Shown here piece after piece: positions 55,962-64,000 of a DNA stretch of 64,000 nucleotides. The position numbers were made by a program, and so were the translations under genes. Positions within the stretch are counted from its first letter, which is position 1. Each line of letters starts with the position of its first letter. Under the pieces are notes generated by a model. That model saw only the letters and a program-made list of their open reading frames with translations. It was not told the DNA's origin and searched no databases. This DNA comes from Flavobacterium marginilacus (lineage in GTDB: Bacteria > Bacteroidota > Bacteroidia > Flavobacteriales > Flavobacteriaceae): positions 5,022,001 to 5,086,000 of the forward strand of contig NZ_CP113975.1 in the NCBI RefSeq assembly GCF_026870155.1, in the 5' to 3' direction.

Positions 55962-57779
55962 TTATTCTTCTTCTTCCGGTTCGTCTTTATCATTCAGTTT
56001 TCGCTCCAATTCAGCCTGAAATTCTTCCATAACTGGTTTCATAGTGCTTTCTGGTATATCTGCGATTCGAATGTACATTAATCCGTCGATTGCATTGTTG
56101 AATAATGGGTCAACATTAAAGGCAATTACTCTTGCATTCTGCTTGATGTATTTTTTAATCAAAACAGGCAGACGCAGATTCCCAGGTTCTAATTCGTCAA
56201 TAATTTTGTCGAATTTATTCAAATCTGCTTCGGCTTCATCTAGTATAAAGTCTTTGTCAGCGTCTTTAAGTTTTACTTTATATGCTTTTTTCGGATGTAC
56301 ATATTGTGCAATATATGGATCGTAATAATTAGATTTCATGAATTCAATCATTAACGATTTTGAAAAGTCAGAAAACTGATTACTGATACTCACACCGCCA
56401 ATCAAATATTTATGCTCTGGATACCTTAGAGTAGTGTGAATAATCCCCTTCCAAAGCAGGAACAAAGGCATAGGTCTTTGCTGATATTCTTTCACGATAA
56501 AAGCACGTCCCATTTCTATTGAACTCAGCATCATATCGTTTAATTCTGGTTCAAATCGAAACAGATCATTTAAGTAAAAACCTTCAATGCCATATTTTGG
56601 ATAAATTTCAGAACCTAATCCCATACGGTAGGCACCGGCGATTTTTTTGGTTTCATCATCCCACAAAAACATGTGATTATAATATTGATCGTATTTGTCA
56701 ATATCAATAGACTCGTTAGTTCCTTCTCCAACCTCTCTGAAAGTGATTTCCCGCAAACGGCCTATTTCATGTAAAATATGAGGAATCGATTTGGCATCTG
56801 TAAAAAACACTTCGTAGTTTTTGCTCTGCAGTAAACGGCAGTCTTTCTTGCGCAGATTTTTTACTTCGGCTTCAATTTTATTCTGATCGCTGGCAGTAAC
56901 TATTTCTTTGGGACTTTTTGGTATTTTAAGTGATGGTGTCTGTAAAAGTTTGGATTCTTTTTCAAACGGATTGGCAAGCATATAGGTTTTCTTTCTCAGG
57001 AATTCCGTATAATCTTCAATGGATTCGTATTCGTTCTGTTCCGCAACTGAAATTGGTTTTCCTACGCGGACTTTGATGATCCGGTCTTTTTGAGTAAGGA
57101 GCTCAGATGGAAGTTTAGCAGTTCTAAGCGTGTCGTTTATTTTAGATAAAAAATAAAATAATCGGCTGTTTTTAGCATGAAAATAAATTGGAACTACAGG
57201 AACCTGTGCTTTTCGGATTACTTTTATGGCACCTTCTTCCCAAGCTTTATCAACTACCAGTTTTCCATCTTTATACGTAGAAACTTCACCAGCAGGGAAC
57301 ATTCCCAAAGGTTTTCCGTCTCTTAAATGACGAAGTGTCTCCTTAATTCCAACCACGCTGGACTTGGCATCTTTGTGATTTTCAAAAGGATTGACCGGCA
57401 TGATGTAAGGCTTCATCGGATCAATGCGGTGAAGTAAAAAATTGGCAATGATTTTGAAATTAGGCTCTTTTTCAAGCATTAATTTCAATAGCAGAATACC
57501 ATCAATTCCACCAAGCGGGTGATTGGATATGGTAATGTAGGCACCGTCTTTCGGTAAGCGTTTAAAATCTTCTTCCGGAATTTCAAATTTAATCTGAAAC
57601 TCGTCCAAAATAGCATTCAAGAATGGAACCTCTTTCAGATGTTTGTTGCGGTCATATATTTTGTTTAATGTCGAAATCTTCAAAACTTTCATCAGCAACC
57701 AACCCGAAAAAGTACCGAAAACCCCGTACTTATCCGTATTTATTGCCTTTGCAACTTCTTTCGCGGTAACTAAACCCAT
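55962..57779 (-). CDS. olsF: Bifunctional acyltransferase, OlsF-like ornithine-lipid synthase
   Basis: The 605-residue protein joins two acyltransferases. The N-terminal half (about 60-270) is PlsC/OlsA-like with ISNHPLGGIDGILLL (H87...D93), FPAGEVS near 166 and PVVPIYFHAKNSR; the His-to-Asp spacing is five rather than the usual four residues. The C-terminal half (about 310-520) is a GNAT/hemolysin-like domain with RLREITFREVGEGTNESIDID and GAYRMGLGSEIYPKYG. This is the OlsF arrangement: one half makes the 3-hydroxyacyl amide of ornithine and the other adds the ester-linked chain. Ornithine lipids are known in Flavobacterium. The acidic tail is DKDEPEEEE. Confidence 0.82.
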   Translation of the reverse strand: MGLVTAKEVAKAINTDKYGVFGTFSGWLLMKVLKISTLNKIYDRNKHLKEVPFLNAILDEFQIKFEIPEEDFKRLPKDGAYITISNHPLGGIDGILLLKLMLEKEPNFKIIANFLLHRIDPMKPYIMPVNPFENHKDAKSSVVGIKETLRHLRDGKPLGMFPAGEVSTYKDGKLVVDKAWEEGAIKVIRKAQVPVVPIYFHAKNSRLFYFLSKINDTLRTAKLPSELLTQKDRIIKVRVGKPISVAEQNEYESIEDYTEFLRKKTYMLANPFEKESKLLQTPSLKIPKSPKEIVTASDQNKIEAEVKNLRKKDCRLLQSKNYEVFFTDAKSIPHILHEIGRLREITFREVGEGTNESIDIDKYDQYYNHMFLWDDETKKIAGAYRMGLGSEIYPKYGIEGFYLNDLFRFEPELNDMMLSSIEMGRAFIVKEYQQRPMPLFLLWKGIIHTTLRYPEHKYLIGGVSISNQFSDFSKSLMIEFMKSNYYDPYIAQYVHPKKAYKVKLKDADKDFILDEAEADLNKFDKIIDELEPGNLRLPVLIKKYIKQNARVIAFNVDPLFNNAIDGLMYIRIADIPESTMKPVMEEFQAELERKLNDKDEPEEEE

Positions 57780-57971
57780 TTATTTTTCTTTTTTGAGCAA
57801 GAAGCAAAGATAGCAAAATACTCCATTTTTTATGGTTTTTTTTGAATCAATCTTTTTACTTTTTACTACTTTTGGAATCCATAGAAAAAATAATCTTCCG
57901 AATTTGGGATAAAAAATTGGTTTTTAAGAGCCTATTTTGATAGCCATTATTTCGGACAAAAAAGTACATTA

Positions 57972-58733
57972 ATGAAAATAATCTCATACAACGTCAACGG
58001 AATCCGAGCTGCAATTACTAAAGGTTTCATCGAATGGCTTCAGCATGCTAATCCTGACGTAATTTGTTTACAGGAAATCAAAGCTACCGAAGAGCAGATT
58101 CCTGTTTTGGAAATTACCGCTGCTGGTTATCCGTATCAATATTATTATCCAGCCACTAAAAAAGGCTATAGCGGTGTTGCTATTCTTTCCAAAATAAAAC
58201 CTAATAACGTAGTTTATGGTACTGGAATTCAGCACATGGATTTTGAGGGGCGTAATCTTCGTGCCGATTTTGACGATTGTTCAATTATGAGTCTGTACCT
58301 GCCATCGGGAACTAATATCGATCGTTTGAGTCATAAGTTTATGTACATGGATGATTTTCAAAATTATATTGACATTCTCAAAACAACCATACCTAATCTG
58401 ATTATTTGCGGTGATTACAATATCTGCCATGAGGCGATTGACATTCACGACCCGATTCGTAATAAAAATGTTTCTGGTTTTTTACCCGAAGAAAGAGCTT
58501 GGCTCGATAAATTCATGAAATCCGGATTTGTGGATAGTTTTCGTCATTTCAACAGTGAGCCGCACCAATACTCGTGGTGGAGTTACCGAGCCGGAGCACG
58601 TGGGAATAATAAAGGCTGGCGCATCGATTATAATTTGGTCAGTGATTCATTAAAACACAAACTCAAAAGAGCCGTTATACTGCCTGATGCTATGCATTCT
58701 GACCATTGCCCTGTTTTGGTCGAAATTGAATAA
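57972..58733 (+). CDS. xth: Exodeoxyribonuclease III
   Basis: The 253-residue apurinic/apyrimidinic endonuclease and 3' exonuclease of base-excision repair belongs to the EEP family. The metal-binding Glu is in VICLQEIKATEEQ (E35), ICGDYNICHEAIDIHDP supplies the catalytic Asp and Asn, WWSYRAGARGNNKGWRIDYNLVS is the ExoIII signature, and the catalytic His is in MHSDHCPVLVEIE. It is monocistronic and divergent from the OlsF gene. Confidence 0.96.
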   Translation: MKIISYNVNGIRAAITKGFIEWLQHANPDVICLQEIKATEEQIPVLEITAAGYPYQYYYPATKKGYSGVAILSKIKPNNVVYGTGIQHMDFEGRNLRADFDDCSIMSLYLPSGTNIDRLSHKFMYMDDFQNYIDILKTTIPNLIICGDYNICHEAIDIHDPIRNKNVSGFLPEERAWLDKFMKSGFVDSFRHFNSEPHQYSWWSYRAGARGNNKGWRIDYNLVSDSLKHKLKRAVILPDAMHSDHCPVLVEIE

Positions 58734-58858
58734 CATAATAGCAATGATAATTTCAATTTAAAATAAAAAATATTGCAATGGATAGCCAGGCTAGGGCATT
58801 CCGTATAACAAGAACTTTTGACCTCAAATACTACAATAAATAATAAAATTTAAGAAAA

Positions 58859-59797
58859 ATGATAAAAAGAATTTCCATTGGACTTTTAATTCTCGTACTG
58901 AGTACTTCTTGTGTTTCTAAGAAAATTTACAATGATCTTGAAAACCAATTTGCGAATCTAAAAAAAGAAAACCGAGCTATTTCTGATGAAAACGCTGCTC
59001 TTTTGGCTTCCAAAAAACAGCTGGAATCTGACAAAACTGCTTTGCAGGGTAAACTTGACGATGTCAATGCTAACCTAGCCAAAGTCCAGGCTGATTTAGA
59101 AGCAGCGAAAAATAAAATGAAAGTGATGCAGGATTCGTATGCTGCTTTAGAAAAAAACAGCAATGAATCATTGGAAGCTAATATGAAAAAGAACCGTGAT
59201 TTATTGGCACAATTGGATGCTAAAGCAAAAGCGCTGGCAGATGAACAGGAAAAACTGAATGAAAGCAGCCAGCGGTTAAAAGAACTGGAAGATTTAATTG
59301 CGGCCAAAGAAGCCAGTATGAAAAAACTAAAAGAAACACTTTCAAAAGCGCTTAATGGTTTTGAAGGCAAAGGTTTGACGGTGGAACAAAAAAACGGAAA
59401 AGTATATGTTTCTATGGAAAACAAACTGCTTTTCAGTTCAGGCAGCTGGGCTGTTGGTGCCGAAGGTAAAAAAGCAGTTGTTGAGGTAGGGAAAGTTTTG
59501 GGTGATAATCCGGATATTTCGGTATTGATAGAAGGACATACTGATAATGATCCTTACGAAGGTTCTGGACCTATTGCAGACAACTGGGATCTTTCGACCA
59601 AAAGAGCAACGGCAATTGTTGCTATTTTGGGCGAAAACAAAAAAGTAAACAAACAGAATCTTACTGCTGCAGGGCGTAGTGAATATTCACCATTAGTTAG
59701 CAATAGTACTGCTGAAGGTAAATCTAAAAACCGCAGAATCGAAATTATCCTGACTCCTAAATTGGACGAAATTTCTAAAATGCTGAATGAGTTTTAG
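58859..59797 (+). CDS. OmpA family lipoprotein with coiled coil
   Basis: The 312-residue protein has a lipobox (LVLSTSC, Cys18). A long alanine- and lysine-rich coiled coil covers about 25-165 (LENQFANLKKENRAISDENA...). An OmpA-type peptidoglycan-binding domain begins near 185, with SVLIEGHTDNDPYEGSG and SKNRRIEIILTPK. It should sit in the outer membrane and reach the cell wall across the periplasm, like an extended Pal. A hairpin terminator follows. Confidence 0.93.
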   Translation: MIKRISIGLLILVLSTSCVSKKIYNDLENQFANLKKENRAISDENAALLASKKQLESDKTALQGKLDDVNANLAKVQADLEAAKNKMKVMQDSYAALEKNSNESLEANMKKNRDLLAQLDAKAKALADEQEKLNESSQRLKELEDLIAAKEASMKKLKETLSKALNGFEGKGLTVEQKNGKVYVSMENKLLFSSGSWAVGAEGKKAVVEVGKVLGDNPDISVLIEGHTDNDPYEGSGPIADNWDLSTKRATAIVAILGENKKVNKQNLTAAGRSEYSPLVSNSTAEGKSKNRRIEIILTPKLDEISKMLNEF

Positions 59798-59821
59798 AAA
59801 GTCGCTAAGTTTCTAATTTTA

Positions 59822-59853
59822 AAAAGGTTCACATGCAAACGTGAACCTTTTTT
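59822..59853 (+). terminator. Terminator of the OmpA lipoprotein gene
   Basis: AAAGGTTCAC and GTGAACCTTT pair around ATGCAAAC and are followed by TTT. It lies 25 bp after the stop and just before the convergent toxin gene. Confidence 0.88.
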
Positions 59854-59871
59854 ATTGGAATGAATATGGCT

Positions 59872-60189
59872 TTAAAGTCTCTCATTTAGTTTTCTTTTGT
59901 CTTGTTTATTGTGAAGAATTGCAACGATTGTGATTTGTTTTAAATCTTCTTCAATGTAAAAATGAATTCCATATGGAAATATTTTTGGATGAGCTATACT
60001 GATGTTTTTAAATATTGGGGAATAGATAAAAGGATTTTTTTGAATCTTTAAAATGATTTCTTTTATTGCTTTGGCAAACCGTTCTTCTAAATCAGTATCT
60101 GGGTTTTGCTCGTAATACCATAATTTAGCATTGTCAATATCTCTTTCTACTTCTTCAAAATAGTTTAGCTCAAAATCAAAGACAATCAT
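59872..60189 (-). CDS. RelE/ParE family toxin
   Basis: The 105-residue protein has the ParE/RelE pattern: an N-terminal helix pair (VERDIDNAKLWYYEQNPDT, RFAKAIKEIILKIQKNP) and beta strands ending in FPYGIHFYIEEDLKQITIVAILHNKQD with a basic C-terminus. In the family, ParE members poison gyrase and RelE members cleave mRNA; I cannot tell which applies. The start overlaps the stop of the upstream antitoxin gene by 4 bp, the classical type II order and coupling. Confidence 0.85.
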   Translation of the reverse strand: MIVFDFELNYFEEVERDIDNAKLWYYEQNPDTDLEERFAKAIKEIILKIQKNPFIYSPIFKNISIAHPKIFPYGIHFYIEEDLKQITIVAILHNKQDKRKLNERL

Positions 60190-60422
60190 TTTTTGACTTT
60201 TTTATCGAGCGTATCAAAAAGACCTTTAATTGGTTTTACTCTTTCTGGATTTTTATAAATTGCTTCAATTCTTGAAGACAAAATTTCTTTTTGCCAATCA
60301 GGTATATCTTCTGTGATTTCCTCAATATCGGGATATTGTTTTTTAATTAAATCCCATTCTTGAGCAGGAATATACACACCCGAATTATTTCCGTCACTAT
60401 CATGTAAAACTTGTAGTTTCAT
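60186..60422 (-). CDS. Antitoxin of the RelE/ParE module
   Basis: I choose the ATG at 60422 (MKLQVLHDSDGNNSGVYIPAQEWDL), 78 residues; ten codons upstream are open but unlikely. The N-terminal half looks like a small beta/helix domain and the C-terminal half is a charged toxin-wrapping helix (WQKEILSSRIEAIYKNPERVK, LDKKVKK). It overlaps the toxin gene by 4 bp. A -7 box TATTTTTG lies at 60469-60476, and antitoxins usually autorepress at this point. I know the class only from context. Confidence 0.8.
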   Translation of the reverse strand: MKLQVLHDSDGNNSGVYIPAQEWDLIKKQYPDIEEITEDIPDWQKEILSSRIEAIYKNPERVKPIKGLFDTLDKKVKK

Positions 60423-60468
60423 AATTAGTTTGCTGATTAAATGGTTATTCAACAGATACTGTTAATTA

Positions 60469-60476
60469 CAAAAATA
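60469..60476 (-). promoter_or_regulatory. Putative -7 box of the toxin-antitoxin operon
   Basis: TATTTTTG on the minus strand lies 47 bp upstream of the antitoxin ATG. It is followed by A/T-rich sequence with no clear -33 TTG at the best spacing. Confidence 0.4.
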
Positions 60477-60591
60477 CAAAAAAATAGGTAAGGATTGGTA
60501 ATTTGACTTGGATTCAGAGAAACATTTAGTTTTTTATTTCTCCGGATCTAGTTTGATGTAATTCAAAAATGCTAGACGATAAATTAATTTT

Positions 60592-60599
60592 TATCTTTG
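60592..60599 (+). promoter_or_regulatory. Putative -7 box of the aldo/keto reductase gene
   Basis: TATCTTTG matches TAnnTTTG, 57 bp before the ATG at 60656. The leader between them contains short 'ctta gc' direct repeats of unknown meaning. Confidence 0.45.
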
Positions 60600-60655
60600 C
60601 TTCCATAAAAAAACTTAGCTTCTTAGCATCTCAGTAACTTAGCCACTTAAAAAAA

Positions 60656-61693
60656 ATGAAATATACCACTTTACCAGATACTGATATTAAAGTTAGTAAA
60701 ATATGCCTTGGAACGATGACTTTCGGACAGCAGAACACGGAATCCGAAGGGCATGCTCAAATGGATTATGCACTCGACAAAGGAGTCAATTTTTTTGATA
60801 CCGCCGAGATGTATTCTATTCCAAGCAGAGAAGAAACCTACGGAAGCACTGAAAAAATCATTGGAACTTGGCTGAAGAAAACAGGAAAAAGGGAAGAAAT
60901 TGTTTTGGCTTCCAAAATTGCTGGGCCGAATCCTCTTTTTGGCTATATGCGTGAAAAACTGGATTTTTCTCCAGTAAGTATTCAATATGCTTTGGATAAA
61001 AGTCTGCAGCGGCTTCAAACCGATTATCTGGATATTTATCAACTGCATTGGCCGGAGCGCAAAACTAATTGTTTTGGACAGCGAGGGCTTAAAATTCAGG
61101 ACGATGCATGGGAAGATAATATTCATGAGGTTTTAGAAACCTTAGACGGTCTGATTAAAGCGGGGAAAATAAAGCACGTTGGAGTTTCTAATGAAAATCC
61201 TTGGGGAATGATGCGTTTTCTAGAGGAAAGTAAATATAACAATCTGCCAAGAATTAAAACGATTCAAAATCCATATTCCTTGCTGAACCGCCTTTTTGAA
61301 AACGCTTCTGCCGAAGTTTGTCTTCGTGAAAATGTGGGGTTATTGGCGTATTCGCCATTGGCTTTTGGCGTTTTGTCGGGTAAATTTTTGACAGGCGAAA
61401 GCCATCCAAATGCAAGATTGACTCTGTTTCCGCAATATGCAAGATACAGCAGTGCTCAATCTACTGAAGCAGCTAAATTATACCAAAAAATTGCCCATAA
61501 ACACGGATTTACATTAACGCAATTGGCTCAGGCTTTTGTATTGCACCAGCCTTTTGTGACCAGTTCAATTATTGGTGCTACAACAATGGAACAGCTCAAA
61601 GAAAATATTGATACTATTGATGTAGTTTTATCAAAAGAAATTTTAGAGGAGATTAATGCTGTTCAGGCTGTTATTCCTGATCCCGCGCCTTAA
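60656..61693 (+). CDS. Aldo/keto reductase, Tas-like
   Basis: The 345-residue NADPH-dependent TIM-barrel oxidoreductase has the AKR tetrad: FFDTAEMYSIP (Asp and Tyr), ASKIAG (Lys) and YLDIYQLHWPER (His). It begins MKYTTLPDTDIKVSKICLGTMTFGQQN, which is typical of the Tas/YajO subgroup, and HVGVSNENPWGMM and TSSIIGATTMEQLKENI follow at the expected places. The natural substrate is unknown. Confidence 0.92.
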   Translation: MKYTTLPDTDIKVSKICLGTMTFGQQNTESEGHAQMDYALDKGVNFFDTAEMYSIPSREETYGSTEKIIGTWLKKTGKREEIVLASKIAGPNPLFGYMREKLDFSPVSIQYALDKSLQRLQTDYLDIYQLHWPERKTNCFGQRGLKIQDDAWEDNIHEVLETLDGLIKAGKIKHVGVSNENPWGMMRFLEESKYNNLPRIKTIQNPYSLLNRLFENASAEVCLRENVGLLAYSPLAFGVLSGKFLTGESHPNARLTLFPQYARYSSAQSTEAAKLYQKIAHKHGFTLTQLAQAFVLHQPFVTSSIIGATTMEQLKENIDTIDVVLSKEILEEINAVQAVIPDPAP

Positions 61694-61709
61694 ATCTGAA
61701 TAAAAAATA

Positions 61710-61744
61710 AAAGCCTGTCAGTTTTTTTGAATCTGACAGGCTTT
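61710..61744 (+). terminator. Bidirectional terminator between the AKR and MuiA-like genes
   Basis: A perfect 12-bp stem, AAAGCCTGTCAG with CTGACAGGCTTT, encloses an 11-base loop and is flanked by A and T runs. The MuiA-like gene ends 6 bp to its right on the other strand. Confidence 0.9.
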
Positions 61745-61749
61745 ACAGT

Positions 61750-63405
61750 TTATAAATTCTCTATAACCTGATCTTTTGGATACCGCACTTTGTAACTAAT
61801 CCTGATTTTCTTGGTTTCATTTGGCTTCATCTGCAGTTGCCATGTTAGGATTCCTGTTTCCGGATTTACTTTAGCACGATCGCTTTGCAGTAATTCAATT
61901 TCAATGTCTTTATTGGAACTCAACGGATATTGATCTTTTAGCAGCATTTCGATTGCTTCTTTTTTATTGTTTCTAATGGTAATATCAAAGGTAAAAGTCT
62001 GTTCTTTTTTAGAAGATAAAAACTTGGTGCCCGATTGATCCACGACTTTTTCACGTTTGATAGTCACTTTTTTATCACGCCCCATGCTTAAACTCAAAGT
62101 GTCGCTCGTTTGGCTCGGCTCGATAAATGTTTTGCCCACATACATGCCTTCAAAGATAATATTTGCTTCACCTCTCAGCAGATTGTATTTGCTGTAATCG
62201 GCAATCTGAGCCAGTAAAAAAGCATCTTTTTCTGCTTTTGGCACTGCATAAAACTTATAGGATGCCGGAAGTTTAATTTCTTTCAATGAAACGCTGTGTA
62301 TTTTTCCATTTGATAAAATATCATAAGGAATATCAATATCAAATGAAATATTCAATTGGTTTTCAGATACAGTCGTATAGTTTGAAACCGATGATTCAGC
62401 CATCGTTATCGGTTGTGCATTCATTTCTTCCTTGGCAATCTGAACTCCGGCAACTGTTCCCTGCAATTGATTTTGGATTCCTTTTCTCTTAGAGCCATAA
62501 CCAACTACAACTACTTCTTGTAACCTGTTGTCAGTTGGTCTATAAGTTAAGAACCATGAATTTAGCAAAGGAGCCTGATTATTTTGGTTTGGAACACCGC
62601 TTGACAAAGTCAGTTTTGCTTTTTTCCAATCGATTCCAGTGTTTTGAATAACCTGCGCTTTGTACATCATATTGATTGGTGCCGTTACACTTTCGGTGCG
62701 TAAATCATAGAATGGTGTCCACGAAGCATTATTTGACAAATAGGTAATGTCCAAAGGAACTGCTCCAGCCAGATTATTCATCACCTGTACAATCAGTTTT
62801 CCAGAAGAAGTTTTTTCTTCTTTGCTTGTATCTACTTCGAGTTTGTTGTTCAGTTTTTGAAGAGTCTCATTGAGTTTTTGCTCTTTTTCGGCTAAGGCGT
62901 TTATTGTATTGGCAATTTCAGTCTGTTTGGCTTTGTAATAATCGACCATTTTCATTAGTTCCAATACATTCAAACCCGAATTCACTCCCGAAACCTGCTG
63001 ATTTCTGTCTAATAATGCCAATGTTTTGGTTTCCGAATTTTTGGCATTACCCACTTTTAAAAGTTCTTTTTGTACCAAAACGATACTGTCTTTTACTTTT
63101 TTTAATGCTGGAGATTTTAAATCCACTTCATATTCCGAAACGTAGTCGTTTGTAAATTGAACCGAAAGTACTGTTACGCTTGCAGGTGCGCCTATCTGTA
63201 CCGAGTTTTCATTTAAATCGACGGCTACATTTTTGATGACAATCTCACTTGTACCTAATGGCAGATTTATATTAGCTGTTTGAGAGATTTCTGCAGCGTT
63301 AAAATACACGGTTGCAGCTTTTACTTTGGCAGTCGTGAAAATTGGTTTTTGAGCAAAATTAAATGCCGAAAACAATAACGCAAAGAGGAAATAAATTTTT
63401 TTCAT
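61750..63405 (-). CDS. MuiA-like (DUF4139) secreted protein with a SusC-like insert
   Basis: I choose the ATG at 63405 (MKKIYFLFALLFSAFNFAQ, a signal peptide), 551 residues; 35 upstream codons look non-coding. The N-terminal domain resembles DUF4140 (KVKAATVYFNAAEISQTANI), followed by a coiled coil (about 115-215). The DUF4139-like C-terminal domain contains LDITYLSNNASWTPFYDLR and ends with a beta-sandwich (ILTWQLQMKPNETKKIRISYKVRYP). Between about residues 290 and 325 it carries LQEVVVVGYGSKRK and NQLQGTVAGVQI, which match the SusC-type TonB receptor plug motif. 'Mucoidy inhibitor A' is only a family name; function is unknown. Confidence 0.82.
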   Translation of the reverse strand: MKKIYFLFALLFSAFNFAQKPIFTTAKVKAATVYFNAAEISQTANINLPLGTSEIVIKNVAVDLNENSVQIGAPASVTVLSVQFTNDYVSEYEVDLKSPALKKVKDSIVLVQKELLKVGNAKNSETKTLALLDRNQQVSGVNSGLNVLELMKMVDYYKAKQTEIANTINALAEKEQKLNETLQKLNNKLEVDTSKEEKTSSGKLIVQVMNNLAGAVPLDITYLSNNASWTPFYDLRTESVTAPINMMYKAQVIQNTGIDWKKAKLTLSSGVPNQNNQAPLLNSWFLTYRPTDNRLQEVVVVGYGSKRKGIQNQLQGTVAGVQIAKEEMNAQPITMAESSVSNYTTVSENQLNISFDIDIPYDILSNGKIHSVSLKEIKLPASYKFYAVPKAEKDAFLLAQIADYSKYNLLRGEANIIFEGMYVGKTFIEPSQTSDTLSLSMGRDKKVTIKREKVVDQSGTKFLSSKKEQTFTFDITIRNNKKEAIEMLLKDQYPLSSNKDIEIELLQSDRAKVNPETGILTWQLQMKPNETKKIRISYKVRYPKDQVIENL

Positions 63406-63601
63406 GAGGTAGTAAGTTAAGATTATATCTTTATAGATGGCAAAAAGCTGAAAAAGGTTGGGTGTCTGCTTAAATTTTTTATAATTTTTTTTGCCACGGA
63501 TTAAACACATTCACACAGATTTTATAAGCATCATTAAAAAATCCGTGTGAAACAATGTCTAATTTTATCGTTTTGAGCCTATTACGAATACTTTGTAAGG
63601 T

Positions 63602-64000
63602 TTATTTTTCTACTATATAACCTTTCGCTTTTGCCAAAGCCACAATAGAGGTGTTAATTGCCTTGCCTAAATCATCTTGTGATTTTGTTTTTTTTGTTTC
63701 GGTGTCGATGTATTGCTGGCGTTTTTTGCCCAATTCACCAATTTCTTTTTGGATAGCTTCTCTCTCCTTGGTTTTTTGGGCAACGATTTTTTCTACTTCT
63801 GCTTCCGATTTATTTTGAAATTCGGCTGGTAATTCTTCTTTTTTGATTTTTGTAATGGCTTTTGGGTCTTGTTTTACTCGGTCAACCAAATCCCAGTTTT
63901 CGTTTTTGTATATCGCTTTGGATTTACTTACAGCACGTTCTGCATAATTAGCAGATGAAACACCTCTAGCGTTTTTATCCTGAACTTCCTGATTCATTTT
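63602..64000 (-). CDS. C-terminal part of a protein running off the window end
   Basis: At least 131 residues are visible, ending in KAKGYIVEK at 63602. The frame is open to the edge, so the ATG near 63995 need not be the real start. The segment is a charged helical stretch (SSANYAERAVSKSKAIYKNENWDLVDR, ELPAEFQNKSEAEVEKIVAQ) and a coiled coil. I associate it loosely with the C-termini of Bacteroidota VWA-domain proteins, at low confidence. The 5' portion lies beyond the window. Confidence 0.6.
   Translation of the reverse strand, partial: KMNQEVQDKNARGVSSANYAERAVSKSKAIYKNENWDLVDRVKQDPKAITKIKKEELPAEFQNKSEAEVEKIVAQKTKEREAIQKEIGELGKKRQQYIDTETKKTKSQDDLGKAINTSIVALAKAKGYIVEK

Noticed and set aside
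58927..59424. 165-residue open frame antisense to the OmpA lipoprotein
   Set aside because: It is Ser/Phe-rich and mirrors the Lys/Glu-rich coiled coil on the other strand, a typical shadow frame. It has no promoter or recognisable motif.

Overview
The window is a stretch of chromosome from a low-GC member of the Bacteroidota, most likely a Flavobacterium or close relative. Several things point there. Flavobacterial -7 promoter boxes (TAnnTTTG on the coding strand) precede many genes. Families typical of this phylum are present: DUF4270, TonB-dependent receptors with a carboxypeptidase-regulatory-like domain, a short F1 epsilon subunit, an OlsF-type acyltransferase fusion and a half-length glycogen-synthase-like protein. 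Secreted proteins have Bacteroidota-style signal peptides ending in ...AQ or lipoprotein boxes. I saw no rRNA, tRNA or CRISPR array. All identifications come from reading motifs, not from searches.

Layout. 1-5.5 kb (minus): biotin genes bioF, bioD and bioA, with a TraB/GumN protein, an ECF sigma factor and a membrane protein between bioF and bioD. 5.5-6.1 kb: a nested inverted repeat next to a decayed outer-membrane-protein remnant. 6.1-8 kb (minus): ATP synthase beta and epsilon. 8.2-12.6 kb (minus): a TonB-dependent receptor and an SGNH lipoprotein. 12.9-17.2 kb (minus): glycogen-synthase-like protein, DUF4270 lipoprotein and glmS. 17.3-23.6 kb (plus): panC, panD, an esterase-like protein, radA, a GT51 transglycosylase and an SdpI-like protein. 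23.9-32.8 kb (plus): serS, TPR protein, DUF4286, rsmA-mgtE, proC, a secreted protein whose signal peptide is frameshifted at a poly-T tract, and a LOG protein. 32.8-41.2 kb (minus): secreted protein, CAT-like acyltransferase, OmpA protein, HAD phosphatase, DMT transporter, a REP-associated transposase surrounded and invaded by its own REP palindromes, and metG.

41.5-44.6 kb is the accessory island. A GC-rich block of nested palindromes is followed by two or three single-gene cassettes (an unknown protein, a GNAT acetyltransferase and a tiny membrane protein). These are separated by related palindromic repeats. An intact IS982-family element with a 5-bp target duplication sits inside one of the repeats. 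This is the strongest candidate for an undescribed system: hairpin-bounded, attC-like gene cassettes with no recombinase in view.

44.7-64 kb is mostly envelope biology: small outer-membrane and lipoprotein genes, a three-gene operon of unknown secreted proteins with two likely paralogues, nhaA, a 2-hydroxyacid dehydrogenase, small membrane proteins, an OlsF-like ornithine-lipid synthase, exonuclease III, an OmpA lipoprotein, a RelE/ParE toxin-antitoxin pair, an aldo/keto reductase and a MuiA-like protein carrying a SusC-like motif. The last gene runs off the end of the window.
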